DNA of 23,700 bases from DASQFQ01 sp035633075. GTDB taxonomy: Bacteria; Actinomycetota; Thermoleophilia; Solirubrobacterales; Solirubrobacteraceae. The notes below the pieces were generated by a model. That model saw only the letters and a list, made by a program, of their open reading frames with translations, did not search any database and was not told the origin of the DNA. Location: NCBI GenBank assembly GCA_035633075.1, contig DASQFQ010000099.1, positions 1 through 23,700 on the forward strand, read 5' to 3'. The position numbers and the translations under genes were made by a program. This document shows positions 8,229-16,637 of the stretch, in pieces; position 1 is the first letter of the stretch, and every line of letters starts with the position of its first letter.

Positions 8229-9851
8229 GTGTTGGAGCAGCAGTACCGGATCCTGGTCAAGGAGAAGATCGCCGACTCCGGCGTCGACCTGCTGCGCGAG
8301 CGCTTCGCGGTCGACGTCGGGACCGACTGGTCCGACGAGGAGCTCTACGAGCGCATCGGCGACTACCACGGGATCCTCATACGCTCGGCGACCCGGCTGA
8401 CCTCCGAGCTGATCGAGCGCGCCGACAACCTCAAGGTGATCGGCCGCGCGGGCATCGGCGTGGACAACGTCGACGTCGATGCGGCCACCAAGCGCGGCAT
8501 CATCGTCGCCAACGCCCCGGAGTCCAACACCATCGCCGCGGCCGAGCACACGGTCGCGCTGATGCTCGCGTTGGCGCGCCACATCCCCCAGGCCCATGCC
8601 TCCCTCACCGCGGGGCGCTGGGAGCGCTCGCGCTATGGCGGAGTCGAGGTCTACGAGAAGACGCTCGGGATGCTGGGCTTCGGGCGCATCGGCCAGCTCG
8701 TCGCCGCGCGGGCGCGCGGGTTCGGGATGCGCGTGCTGGCCTTCGACCCCTACGTCTCCTCGGAGCGCTTCCGCGAGCTGGGGGCCGAGAAGGCCGAGTC
8801 GAGCACCGACGTTTACCGCGAGGCGGACTTCATCACCATCCACCTCCCCAGGACGGCCGAGACGCGCGGCTGGCTCGACGCCGAGGCCTTCGCTCGCATG
8901 AAGGACGGCGTGCGCGTGATCAACTGCGCACGCGGGGAGCTGGTCGTCGACGAGGCGCTCAAGGCCGCCCTGGACTCCGGCAAGGTGGCGGGCGCGGCGC
9001 TCGACGTCTTCCCCTCCGAGCCGATCACGGACTACCCGCTCTTCGACGGCTATCCCAACGTCGTGGTCACGCCCCACCTCGGCGCCTCGACGACCGAGGC
9101 CCAGGACCGCGCGGGGGTGCAGACCGCCGAGCAGGTCGTGGCCGCGCTGACCGGCGGTGTCGTCTCCACGGCGGTGAACATCCCCGCGGTCTCCGCGGAG
9201 GACATGGAGGTGCTCGGCCCCTTCCTCCCGCTCGCGCGGCGCCTCGGCCGCCTGGTCATGGCGCTCGCCGAGGCCTCGAGCGTGGAGCGAGTGGAATGCG
9301 AGTACCGCGGTCACGTCGCCGAGCGCGACACCCGCCTGCTCACCATCGCCGCGCTCAACGGGCTGCTCGCCGGCCACACCGAGGAGGAGGTGAACCTCGT
9401 CAACGCGCCGTCGCTCGCCGAGGAGCGCGGGATCGAGGTCGCCGAGACCAAGCAGGTCGCCGCGCGCGACTTCACCGACCTGGTGCGCATCACGGTCGTC
9501 GCCGGGGGCGAGCGCGTCCGCGTGGTCGGCACGACGCTCGGCCGGCTGCACCGTCCGCACCTGCTCGAGGTGTGGGGCCAGCGCTTCAACCTCCAGCTCG
9601 ACGACGGCCACCTCGCCCTCTTCCGCTACTCCGACGTTCCGGGCATGATCGGCCGCGTCGGTTCGATCTTCGGCGCGCACGGTGTCAACATCTCCTCTGC
9701 CGCGGTGGGCCGCCAGCCCCCGGGCGAGGACGGCCACCTCGACAACGTCGCGGTGATGGCCGTCACCACCGACACGCCGGTGCCGCGGACGGTCGTGGAC
9801 GAGATCGTATCCTCCGACGGCTTCATAGCCGGTCGCGCCGTTTCGCTGTAG
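8229..9851 (+). CDS. serA: D-3-phosphoglycerate dehydrogenase
   Basis: 540 aa, the long form. Oxidises 3-phosphoglycerate to 3-phosphohydroxypyruvate, the first step of serine synthesis. Domains: substrate-binding half (1-100), NAD-binding Rossmann fold with GFGRIG (150-155), catalytic Arg235 (NCARGEL), Glu264 (FPSEP) and His283 (TPHLGAST), an intervening ASB-type domain (about 320-455), and a C-terminal ACT domain (about 465-540) that in relatives binds serine for feedback control. GTG start at 8229 lies 7 nt after the aminotransferase stop; TTG at the next codon is also possible. No promoter box is visible in the gap, so it is co-transcribed with the aminotransferase. Confidence 0.95.
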   Translation: MLEQQYRILVKEKIADSGVDLLRERFAVDVGTDWSDEELYERIGDYHGILIRSATRLTSELIERADNLKVIGRAGIGVDNVDVDAATKRGIIVANAPESNTIAAAEHTVALMLALARHIPQAHASLTAGRWERSRYGGVEVYEKTLGMLGFGRIGQLVAARARGFGMRVLAFDPYVSSERFRELGAEKAESSTDVYREADFITIHLPRTAETRGWLDAEAFARMKDGVRVINCARGELVVDEALKAALDSGKVAGAALDVFPSEPITDYPLFDGYPNVVVTPHLGASTTEAQDRAGVQTAEQVVAALTGGVVSTAVNIPAVSAEDMEVLGPFLPLARRLGRLVMALAEASSVERVECEYRGHVAERDTRLLTIAALNGLLAGHTEEEVNLVNAPSLAEERGIEVAETKQVAARDFTDLVRITVVAGGERVRVVGTTLGRLHRPHLLEVWGQRFNLQLDDGHLALFRYSDVPGMIGRVGSIFGAHGVNISSAAVGRQPPGEDGHLDNVAVMAVTTDTPVPRTVVDEIVSSDGFIAGRAVSL

Positions 9852-9875
9852 ACCGTTCGGGGTCGTCGGGCCGAT

Positions 9876-9903
9876 TCAAGCATCCGGTCGGGCCGGTCGA
9901 TGT
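9876..9903 (+). promoter_or_regulatory. possible sigma28/WhiG-type promoter of the GGDEF/HD-GYP gene
   Basis: TCAAG at 9876-9880 is followed after 15 nt by GTCGATGT at 9896-9903, resembling the flagellar/WhiG sigma pattern (TAAA-N15-GCCGATAA; actinobacterial flagellar variants often have TCAAG...CCGAT). The box ends just before the ATG at 9911. The match is partial and no other example is available in the window. Confidence 0.35.
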
Positions 9904-9910
9904 GGGGACC

Positions 9911-11557
9911 ATGGGCCGAACGACCTACATACGGTTTGTCGACGCTGTCCAAAGCAGGCTGCCGAGAGGCGGGGAGCTGCCCGCGGTGGAGTGGGATCGT
10001 CGCCACCGCGCGATGAGCCAGCTTCTGTGGGCGACTGCGGCGATCGTCGCGGTCTACTCGGCGCTGAAGGGTTACGCGGTCTGGCATACGGGTCTGGACG
10101 CGAGCGCCGTCGTGGTCGGGGGGCTGGTGGCCGGTCGTTCTCAGATCGGGCAGCGCACGCGTTCGCTCGCCTGCTCGTTCGGGTTGCTGACCGCGGCCGC
10201 GATGGGGGTGCACGTGTCGGGCGGCGTCACCGAGGCCCACTTCTCCTTCTTCGTCGTGGTCGTCCTGCTCACCCTGTATGAGGACTGGACGGTGTTCGTG
10301 CTGGCGGTCGTGTACACGCTGGTGCATCACGGCGTGCTCGGCATGATCGACCCCGCGCAGGTCTTCTTCACGCACACCGGGAGTCCCTGGGGGTGGGCGG
10401 CGATCCACGCGGTCTTCGTGGCGGCCGGCGGCGCGGCCGGCGTCGTGGCGTGGCGCCTCAACGAGGACGTCCGCCGTCGCATGCGCGAGACCCAGGACGA
10501 GCTGCGCGACGCGGCGATGACCGACGCCCTCACGGGCCTGCCCAACCGCCGTCGGCTGATGGCCGACCTCGAGACCGCGGTGGACGACGAGCAGGCCCGC
10601 CTGGCGCTGTTCGACCTCGACGGCTTCAAGTCCTACAACGACACCTTCGGTCATCTGGCCGGCGACGCCCTGCTCACGCGCCTCGGTCACCGGCTGCGCG
10701 AGGGCGTGGCCCACGCCGGCGTGGCCTACCGCCTCGGCGGCGACGAGTTCTGCGTGCTGGCCTCAGGCGAGGCGAGCGCGGCGACGATCGAGGCCGCCGT
10801 GGAGGCGCTCACCGAGCGCGGAGGGGCATTCACGATCGGCAACTCGCACGGCACAGTGGTCCTCGACGACGACGTCCGCAAGCCCGAGGACGCACTGCGC
10901 ATCGCCGACCAGCGCATGTACGAGCGCAAGAACGGCGGACGCCGGTCTGCCGGCGACCAGAGCAAGGCCGTGCTCGTCCGTGCCCTGTCGGAACGACACC
11001 CCGACCTCGTCTCCCACAGTGCCGACGTGTCGAGGATGGCCGAGCTCGTCGCGCGCGAGCTCGACGTGGCCGAGGACCAGCTGGACCCGATCCGCCATGC
11101 GGCCGAGCTGCACGACATCGGCAAGGTCGGCATCCCGGACGCGATGCTCGCCAAGCCCGCCGAGCTCGACGCCGAGGAGTGGGCCTTCATGCGCCGGCAC
11201 ACGATCATCGGCGAGCGCATCGTCGCCGGGGCACCCGCGCTCGCCCAGGTGGGCCGGCTGGTGCGCTCGAGTCACGAGCGCTGGGACGGCGCCGGCTACC
11301 CGGACGAGCTCAAGGGCGAGGAGATCCCGATCGGCTCTCGGATCATCGCGGTCTGCGACGCCTTCGACGCCATGCTGTCCGAGCGTCCCTACAAGTCCGG
11401 GCGCAACACGAGCGCCGCGCTGGCCGAGCTCCGGCGCTGCTCTGGCACCCAGTTCGATCCGGCCGTGGTCGAGGCGTTCTGCGTGGTCATGGCCGACGAG
11501 CTCGCCGCCGCCGCTCGCCGGCTCGTCGCCGAAGCCGTACCCCAGCCGATCGCCTAG
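9911..11557 (+). CDS. membrane GGDEF / HD-GYP hybrid (c-di-GMP synthesis and breakdown)
   Basis: 548 aa. N-terminal membrane region (about 36-182) with several hydrophobic segments, MASE-like; a short helical linker (184-203) leads into GGDEF (about 204-342) and HD-GYP (about 350-540). The active site is intact: MTDALTGLPNRR, LFDLDGFKSYND, and GGDEF at 276-280. The inhibitory RxxD I-site upstream of GGDEF is absent (AHAG). HD-GYP shows His369, HD at 401-402 (LHDIGKVGIP), His430, SHERWDGAGYP (454-464) and D483. The canonical double His is Ser454-His455, so one metal ligand is missing. A single protein may make and degrade c-di-GMP. GGGGA upstream of ATG is a weak ribosome-binding site. Its stop shares CTAG with the convergent gene. 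Confidence 0.9.
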   Translation: MGRTTYIRFVDAVQSRLPRGGELPAVEWDRRHRAMSQLLWATAAIVAVYSALKGYAVWHTGLDASAVVVGGLVAGRSQIGQRTRSLACSFGLLTAAAMGVHVSGGVTEAHFSFFVVVVLLTLYEDWTVFVLAVVYTLVHHGVLGMIDPAQVFFTHTGSPWGWAAIHAVFVAAGGAAGVVAWRLNEDVRRRMRETQDELRDAAMTDALTGLPNRRRLMADLETAVDDEQARLALFDLDGFKSYNDTFGHLAGDALLTRLGHRLREGVAHAGVAYRLGGDEFCVLASGEASAATIEAAVEALTERGGAFTIGNSHGTVVLDDDVRKPEDALRIADQRMYERKNGGRRSAGDQSKAVLVRALSERHPDLVSHSADVSRMAELVARELDVAEDQLDPIRHAAELHDIGKVGIPDAMLAKPAELDAEEWAFMRRHTIIGERIVAGAPALAQVGRLVRSSHERWDGAGYPDELKGEEIPIGSRIIAVCDAFDAMLSERPYKSGRNTSAALAELRRCSGTQFDPAVVEAFCVVMADELAAAARRLVAEAVPQPIA

Positions 11558-11874
11558 CGACCGGTCGCGCGGTGCGGCCGTGCGCCGGTGTGACCGGAGA
11601 GGCCGCGCAGCGAGCGCTCCCCGGCGCTCGGCCCGCCGTGCCCGGCCGTCGGGGGCGTGCCGCTGATCAGCCGGCGCAGCGCGTCGTCGTCGGGGCCCTT
11701 CTGGCCGCGGCTCGTGAGGGTCTTGAAGTGGACCGTCCGGAACTCGGCTCCGCCCTCGCCGTCGGGCACTGCGACGACCACCTTCGGGATGGCCGGCGTG
11801 TCGAAGACGATGCCGTCGAACGACGCCTCCTGTTGGCTCACGGTCACGAGCTGGCCCGGATGAAAGGACGGCAT
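11554..11874 (-). CDS. small conserved-looking hypothetical protein with basic His-containing tail
   Basis: 106 aa. Residues 1-55 (PGQLVTV...FDGIVFD...KVVVAVPD...FRTVHFKTL) alternate hydrophobic strands as in a small beta-barrel (KOW/SH3-like). Residues 60-74 form a helix (PDDDALRRLISGTP). The tail (75-106) is Gly/Arg/His-rich and ends GLSGHTGARPHRATGR. No family was recognised with confidence. Strong support for being real comes from TAGTGT 7 nt before its ATG and from the N-terminal pattern. The stop shares CTAG (11554-11557) with the convergent GGDEF gene. Nucleic-acid binding is a guess from fold pattern and basic tail only. Confidence 0.7.
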   Translation of the reverse strand: MPSFHPGQLVTVSQQEASFDGIVFDTPAIPKVVVAVPDGEGGAEFRTVHFKTLTSRGQKGPDDDALRRLISGTPPTAGHGGPSAGERSLRGLSGHTGARPHRATGR

Positions 11875-11881
11875 GCGACTG

Positions 11882-11887
11882 ACACTA
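11882..11887 (-). promoter_or_regulatory. -10 box for the small hypothetical gene
   Basis: TAGTGT on the minus strand, 7 nt before ATG 11874; lies inside the 20-nt gap after the GFA gene. Confidence 0.5.
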
Positions 11888-11894
11888 CCGAACG

Positions 11895-12311
11895 TCAGCC
11901 GGTACGGCCCTCGGGATACCGCGGCAGCCCGTCGTCGGGAATCTGCTCCCACGGGGCCGCATAGGCGACGTACTGGCGATGGGCGGGGCGGACGCCGGGA
12001 TCGGCGTCGAAGGCGCCCAGCCGCACGCCGAGGATCTCGGGATCCTCGGGATGGCGGGCGTAGAGCGCGGAGCCGCACGAGCGGCAGAAGGCCTTGTGGA
12101 AGCCGTCGGGCGGCACGTAGACGCCGATCGACTCCTCCCCCGCGAGCACCTGGAAGGAGCCTGGGGCGACTCGGGCCGACGCCGCGGCGGCAGTGCCGGT
12201 CCGCCGCTGGCAGCGCCGGCAGTGGCAGTACGACGCGGCTTGCAGGGGCGCGGTGACCTCGAAGCGGACCGCACCGCACAGGCAGCCGCCGGTGAGGGGC
12301 AGGTCGGGCAT
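11895..12311 (-). CDS. GFA / CENP-V family zinc protein
   Basis: 138 aa, a single GFA domain. Cysteine pairs C10/C12 (GGCLCGAVRF), C29/C31/C34 (CHCRRCQRRTG) and C76/C79 (FCRSCGSAL) supply the two zinc sites of the family. Named after glutathione-dependent formaldehyde-activating enzyme, but most members have no proven activity. It lies 18 nt after the amine oxidase gene on the same strand. Since oxidases of this kind can yield aldehydes, a detoxifying role is imaginable but unsupported. ATG 12311 is preceded by TACGCT at 6 nt, suggesting it also has its own leaderless promoter. Confidence 0.88.
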   Translation of the reverse strand: MPDLPLTGGCLCGAVRFEVTAPLQAASYCHCRRCQRRTGTAAAASARVAPGSFQVLAGEESIGVYVPPDGFHKAFCRSCGSALYARHPEDPEILGVRLGAFDADPGVRPAHRQYVAYAAPWEQIPDDGLPRYPEGRTG

Positions 12312-12317
12312 CGGCGA

Positions 12318-12323
12318 AGCGTA
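12318..12323 (-). promoter_or_regulatory. -10 box for the GFA gene
   Basis: TACGCT on the minus strand, 6 nt before ATG 12311, in the 18-nt gap after the oxidase gene. Confidence 0.45.
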
Positions 12324-12329
12324 CGGCGA

Positions 12330-13691
12330 TCAGCGCACGATGTGCAGCCCGAGGCGCTCCGGGAGCGAGGCGACGAAGCGAGAGGCCGGGTCCACGCGGC
12401 CGCCGCGCTCCTCGGCGGCCTCCTTGCGGGCGAGCGCGCCGCGGATCAGGCTCGCGCCGGCCACCCGCAGGGGCTCGGGCGGGACGGCCCTGCGCGGGGG
12501 ATCGACGATGGCCAGGCGCGAGGCGTCGTCGCAGCGGTCGAGCGCAAGCGAGGCGAGGCAGCGGGCCGCCAGGTGCGCCGGGCCGACCCCGTTGCCCGTG
12601 AAGCCGAAGGCGGCGAAGGCGCGCCCGCCCGGCAGCGTGACCACAACCGGAAGGTGGGTGGGGGAGACGTCGATCGGGCCGCCCCAGGCATGCTCGATGC
12701 GGCGCGCGGCGAGGCTCGGGAACATCCGCAGCAGGTCGCGGCGGGTCCGCTCGACCACGCTCGGGTCGACGTCGCTGCGCCCGCGGGTGCGGGAGCCCGC
12801 GGCCATGCGCCCGCCCGCCCAGCCAAAGAGGATGCGGCCGTCGCGCGTGGTGCGCAGGTAGTGCAGCAGCGCTCGGCCGTCGGTGATCGCCTCACCGCCG
12901 GTCCAGCCGAGCGACTCGACGACGTCGGGCACCGGTTCGGTGAGCACGATGTGGCTCGACGAGACGGTCAACCGCCGGCGCAGCGGCGCCAGTGCGCCCG
13001 CCGCCGCGTTGACGGCGACCACCGCCGCCCGCGCGCGCACGCGCCCCCCCGCCGTCTCGGCCACCGCGCCGCGCAGCGCCCGCACCCGCGAGCCCTCGAA
13101 GATGCGCACGCCGCGCGAGCGCAGCCGCTCGCGCAGCCCGAAGGCCAGGCGCGCGGGGTGGACTGTGGCCCCGACCTTGACGGCCACGCCGCCGCGGAAG
13201 ACCGGCGAGTCGCACACGGCGCGCACCTGAGCGGGCGAGAGCGCCACGACCTCACGACCGTCGACGGCCGCGGCGCCCGCGCCGTCCTGGGCCGGCGCGG
13301 CGGACACGACGAGGTGCGGAGCCTCGCGGTACCAGGCGTCCACCGACTCGGCCTCGCACCAGGCGCCGACCGCGCGAACCGAGTCCGCGGAGGCCTCGCA
13401 CAGCTCGCGCCCGCGCCGCTCGCCGAACGCCTCGGCGAGCCTGGGCAGGCTCAGCCACAGCGAGCTCACGAAGCCGCCGTTGCGCCCACTGGGGCCGTGT
13501 CCACAGCGGTCGGCCTCCAGCACGACCACCCGCGCACCGGGCTCGCCGTCGAGCACGTGCCACGCCGTCCACAGACCGGCGTAGCCGCCGCCGACGACCA
13601 CGACGTCGGCGTCGAGGTCGCCCGCCAGGGGCGCGAGGCGGTCAGGCGCGCCGGCCTCGGCGATCCACCAGCCGTGGGCGTCGTGGCGCAT
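12330..13691 (-). CDS. FAD-dependent amine oxidoreductase, PuuB-like (DAO family)
   Basis: 453 aa. FAD-binding Rossmann motif VVVVGGGYAGLWTA (about 30-43) with Glu59 ending beta2 (VVVLEA), then GPSGRNGGF (66-74), typical of gamma-glutamylputrescine oxidase and relatives; C-terminal FAD contact GFTGNGVGPAH. The ATG overlaps the potC stop (TGATG), making it the last coupled gene of the polyamine transport operon. That context supports oxidation of an imported polyamine or a gamma-glutamyl derivative. No PuuA-type ligase, PuuC or PuuD is in the window, so direct oxidation of a free amine is possible. No signal peptide: cytoplasmic. Confidence 0.87.
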   Translation of the reverse strand: MRHDAHGWWIAEAGAPDRLAPLAGDLDADVVVVGGGYAGLWTAWHVLDGEPGARVVVLEADRCGHGPSGRNGGFVSSLWLSLPRLAEAFGERRGRELCEASADSVRAVGAWCEAESVDAWYREAPHLVVSAAPAQDGAGAAAVDGREVVALSPAQVRAVCDSPVFRGGVAVKVGATVHPARLAFGLRERLRSRGVRIFEGSRVRALRGAVAETAGGRVRARAAVVAVNAAAGALAPLRRRLTVSSSHIVLTEPVPDVVESLGWTGGEAITDGRALLHYLRTTRDGRILFGWAGGRMAAGSRTRGRSDVDPSVVERTRRDLLRMFPSLAARRIEHAWGGPIDVSPTHLPVVVTLPGGRAFAAFGFTGNGVGPAHLAARCLASLALDRCDDASRLAIVDPPRRAVPPEPLRVAGASLIRGALARKEAAEERGGRVDPASRFVASLPERLGLHIVR

Positions 13692-14548
13692 CAGCCACGC
13701 GCGGGCACGAGCGCGGCGACCTCGGGCTCGTCAAGCGCCGTCCGGCGCAGCGAGCGCTTCGCCAGCCGTCGCTGCAGCAGCACGTTGAGTCCCATCAGCA
13801 CGAACACCACCATCAGCAGGGCGCTGGCGAGGACGTTGACCTCGGGGGGGACGCCCTGACGGGTCGCGCCGAAGATGAACAGCGGGAAGGTCGTGGTCTG
13901 CCCGGCGTTGAAACTCGTGATCACGTAGTCGTCGATCGAGATCGCGCTCGCGAGGAGGGCGGCCGCCCCCACGCCGGGGGCGATCAGCGGCAGCGTGACC
14001 TTGCGGAACGTCACCCACTCGGTCGCGCCAAGGTCCATCGCCGCCTCCTCGATGTGGCGATCCATCCCCTCCAGGCGAGCCTTCACCGTCACCACCACGT
14101 AGGACACCGTGAACATCACGTGCGCGATCACGATCGTCACGAAGCCGGTGTTCACCGCCATGGTGAGGAACAGCGCGAGCAGCGCGGCGCCCAGCACCAC
14201 CTCGGGCGTGGCGAGCGGCAGGAACACGAGCAGGTCCACCGTCGAGCGCCCGCGGAACCCGTAGCGGACCAGCGCCAGTGCCATGAACGTGCCGAGCGCA
14301 GTGGCGATCACCGTCGAGATCGCCGCGATCAGCAGCGAGTTCTTCAGTGCCACGGCGAGGTCCGGGTCGGCGAAGGGGCTGGACCAGTGCTTGAGCGTGA
14401 AGCCCTGCCAGGTGAAGTTGAAGCGCCCCTGGTTGTCGTTGAACGAGAACAGGACGACGATGAAGATCGGGACGAAGAGGTAGAACAGCGCGAGCGCCGA
14501 CCATGAGCCCAGCAGCCAGGCCCGGAGGCGGTCGCCGGTCACGGCCAT
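13691..14548 (-). CDS. potC: polyamine ABC transporter permease PotC-like
   Basis: 285 aa inner-membrane permease with about six hydrophobic segments, first at about 15-36. The cytoplasmic EAA loop (HIEEAAMDLGATEWVTFRKV, about 165-184) that docks on the ATPase is complete. SFNDNQGRFNFTWQGFTLKHW near residues 35-55 is typical of PotC-type subunits. The C-terminal tail is basic, then acidic. ATG overlaps the potB stop (TGATG); its own stop overlaps the oxidase start. Substrate (putrescine, spermidine or related amine) is inferred from the whole operon. Confidence 0.92.
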   Translation of the reverse strand: MAVTGDRLRAWLLGSWSALALFYLFVPIFIVVLFSFNDNQGRFNFTWQGFTLKHWSSPFADPDLAVALKNSLLIAAISTVIATALGTFMALALVRYGFRGRSTVDLLVFLPLATPEVVLGAALLALFLTMAVNTGFVTIVIAHVMFTVSYVVVTVKARLEGMDRHIEEAAMDLGATEWVTFRKVTLPLIAPGVGAAALLASAISIDDYVITSFNAGQTTTFPLFIFGATRQGVPPEVNVLASALLMVVFVLMGLNVLLQRRLAKRSLRRTALDEPEVAALVPARG

Positions 14549-15420
14549 CAGAACGCCGCCTCCGTGAGCTGGCGTGTGCCGAGCGCACGGGCGTAGAGGA
14601 AGACGCCGACGAGGATGAAGGTCATGAGGATGAACGACAGCGCCGCCGCCGTCGGGTAGTCGAGGATCGTGAGGAACTTCGACTGGATGACGTTGCCGAC
14701 CATGTACTGGCGCGGCGTGCCGAGGAGCGCGGCGTTGATGAAGTCGCCGCAGGCCGGGATGAAGGTGAGCAGCGATCCGGCGAAGATCCCGGGCAGGGCG
14801 AGCGGCAGCGTCACCTTCCGGAAGGCGGTAGTGCGGCTGGCGTAGAGGTCGGTGGCGGCCTCGATCAGGCGCCGGTCGATCTTCTCCAGCGACACGTAGA
14901 GCGGCAGCGCCATGAAGGGCAGGAAGTTGTAGGTGATGCCCGCGATCACCGCCGTGCGCGAGGCCAGCAGGCGGCCGTCCTCGCCGACGAGCCCGAGGTC
15001 ACGGAAGCGCTCGACCACCCAGCCGCCGTCGGAGAGGATCAGCTGCCAGGACACCGTCCGCAGCACGTAAGACGTGAAGAAGGGCAGGACGATCAGCAGC
15101 AGGATCAGGTTCTTGAACCGTCCGGCCTTGAACGCCGCGAAGTAGGCGAGCGGGAAGGCGATCGCCAGGTCGAGCAGCGTCGCCGTCGCCGCGTAGCCCA
15201 CCGACCGCAGGAACTGGGTGCTGTAGTCCGCCACCGCGTCCGTGTACGTCCCGAAGGCCCAGTCGAACGCGTAGCCGGTCTCGGCGTCGCCCGACTGCAG
15301 CGACACGTTGGCCTGGTTGAGCAACGGGATCGCGAAGAACACGATCAGCCACAGCAGGCCTGGGCCCAGGAAGAGCCATGGCAGCAGCTGCCGGCGGCGG
15401 CGCAACGACAGCCGGAGCAC
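14548..15420 (-). CDS. potB: polyamine ABC transporter permease PotB-like
   Basis: 290 aa with about six transmembrane segments, a basic N-terminus (LRLSLRRRR) and the EAA loop RLIEAATDLYASRTTAFRKV (about 184-203). Family features include NQANVSLQSG and PFFTSYVLRTVSWQLIL. GTG start at 15418-15420 lies 5 nt after the potD stop; its stop overlaps potC. Forms the heterodimeric membrane channel with PotC. Confidence 0.92.
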   Translation of the reverse strand: MLRLSLRRRRQLLPWLFLGPGLLWLIVFFAIPLLNQANVSLQSGDAETGYAFDWAFGTYTDAVADYSTQFLRSVGYAATATLLDLAIAFPLAYFAAFKAGRFKNLILLLIVLPFFTSYVLRTVSWQLILSDGGWVVERFRDLGLVGEDGRLLASRTAVIAGITYNFLPFMALPLYVSLEKIDRRLIEAATDLYASRTTAFRKVTLPLALPGIFAGSLLTFIPACGDFINAALLGTPRQYMVGNVIQSKFLTILDYPTAAALSFILMTFILVGVFLYARALGTRQLTEAAF

Positions 15421-15425
15421 GAGGG

Positions 15426-16637
15426 CTACGCGCCCGTCACCTTCGCCATCGCCAGCTGCATCGTCTGATCGTCCTTCGGCGAGAGCGCCGGGTAGGGATG
15501 GAGCTTCGCCCGGACCTCGTCCGACGGGAAGATGAGCGGGTTCTCGGCCAGCTTGGGGTCGTCCTTGGCGAGGATGTCCTGGACCCCCACCACGGGCGGG
15601 ATGTAGTTGACATAGGCCGCGATCGTCGCCGCCACCTGAGGGTCGTAGACGTAGTTCATCATCGCCTCGGCGGCGTAAGGGTGCTCGACCTTGGCCGGCA
15701 GCATCATGTTGTCGGTGAAGAGCATCGCGCCCTCGTCGGGATAGGAGAAGCGCAGCTCGGGGTTGTCGGTCTGTAGCTGGACCAGGTCGCCGGAGTAGGC
15801 GAGCGCGATCCAGATGTTGCCCTTCGCCAGGTCGGTCGTGTAGTCGTTGCCGGTGAACCGGCGGAACTGGCCCTCCTTGTTGGCCTTGTCGATCTTCTCG
15901 ATGGCCCCGAGGATCTGGTCGATCGTCGCCTCGGAGGCGTTCACGCCGTCACCCAGCAGGACGGTGTTGGCCGAGTCGTAGGGCTCGGAGAACATCGTGA
16001 CCCGGCCCCTGAACTTCGGGTCGAAGAGGTCCTTGACGCTCGTGATCTCACGCCCGGTCTTCTTCGGGTTGTAGCCGAGGCCGATCGCGCCCGACTGCCA
16101 CGGCAGCGTGAACTCCCGCTTGGGGTCGTAGTTGATCGTCTGGAGGTTCTCGACCAGGTTCTTGGCGTTGGGGATGTTCTTCTTGTCAAGCGGCTCGCAG
16201 TAGCCCAGGCGGACCCAGCGCTGGGCCATGTAGTCGGTCAGCGTGACGATGTCGCGGCCGATCGACTGCTTGGCCTGGAGCTGCTGGCGGACCTTGCCGA
16301 AGAACTCGTTGTTGTCGTTGATCTCCTCGACGTACTTGCACTTGCCGCCGAACTGCTTGTCGAAGTCCTTGATGACCTTCTTGTCGATGTAGAGCGGCCA
16401 GTTGGCGAACGTCCAGTCTGCGATCGCGGTCTTGGGGTGGTTGACCGCGGCGGCCTTGGGCTTGCTCTTCTTGCTGCGCTCCGCCTCCCCCTCGACGCCG
16501 CCGCAGGCGGCGAGCACGGCCGAGACGCTCGAGAGGGCCAGGCCGGTGCTGCCGGCGCGGCCCAGGAACCGGCGCCGCGACAGGCGCTCCGCAGCGAAGA
16601 ACTCCTCGAGCGCGCGCTCGAGTCGCGGGTCGTTCAT
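15426..16637 (-). CDS. potD: polyamine ABC transporter substrate-binding lipoprotein PotD-like
   Basis: 403 aa. The N-terminus has a twin-arginine motif SRRRFLG (20-26), a hydrophobic stretch (29-43) and a lipobox LAAC with Cys45, so it is probably a Tat-exported lipoprotein on the outer face of the membrane. Mature domain shows the spermidine/putrescine-binding pattern: FANWPLYIDKKVIKDFDKQFG, DIVTLTDYMAQRWVRLGYCEPLDK, LPWQSGAIGLGYNPKK, WIALAYSGDLVQLQ. Lys-rich linker follows Cys45. ATG overlaps the potA stop as ATGA. The Lys/Asn content is higher than in neighbouring proteins, usual for secreted binding proteins. Confidence 0.93.
   Translation of the reverse strand: MNDPRLERALEEFFAAERLSRRRFLGRAGSTGLALSSVSAVLAACGGVEGEAERSKKSKPKAAAVNHPKTAIADWTFANWPLYIDKKVIKDFDKQFGGKCKYVEEINDNNEFFGKVRQQLQAKQSIGRDIVTLTDYMAQRWVRLGYCEPLDKKNIPNAKNLVENLQTINYDPKREFTLPWQSGAIGLGYNPKKTGREITSVKDLFDPKFRGRVTMFSEPYDSANTVLLGDGVNASEATIDQILGAIEKIDKANKEGQFRRFTGNDYTTDLAKGNIWIALAYSGDLVQLQTDNPELRFSYPDEGAMLFTDNMMLPAKVEHPYAAEAMMNYVYDPQVAATIAAYVNYIPPVVGVQDILAKDDPKLAENPLIFPSDEVRAKLHPYPALSPKDDQTMQLAMAKVTGA

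Noticed and set aside
9852..9866. GACC...GGTC repeat after serA as a terminator
   Set aside because: Only a 4-bp stem and no U-run; too weak to call.
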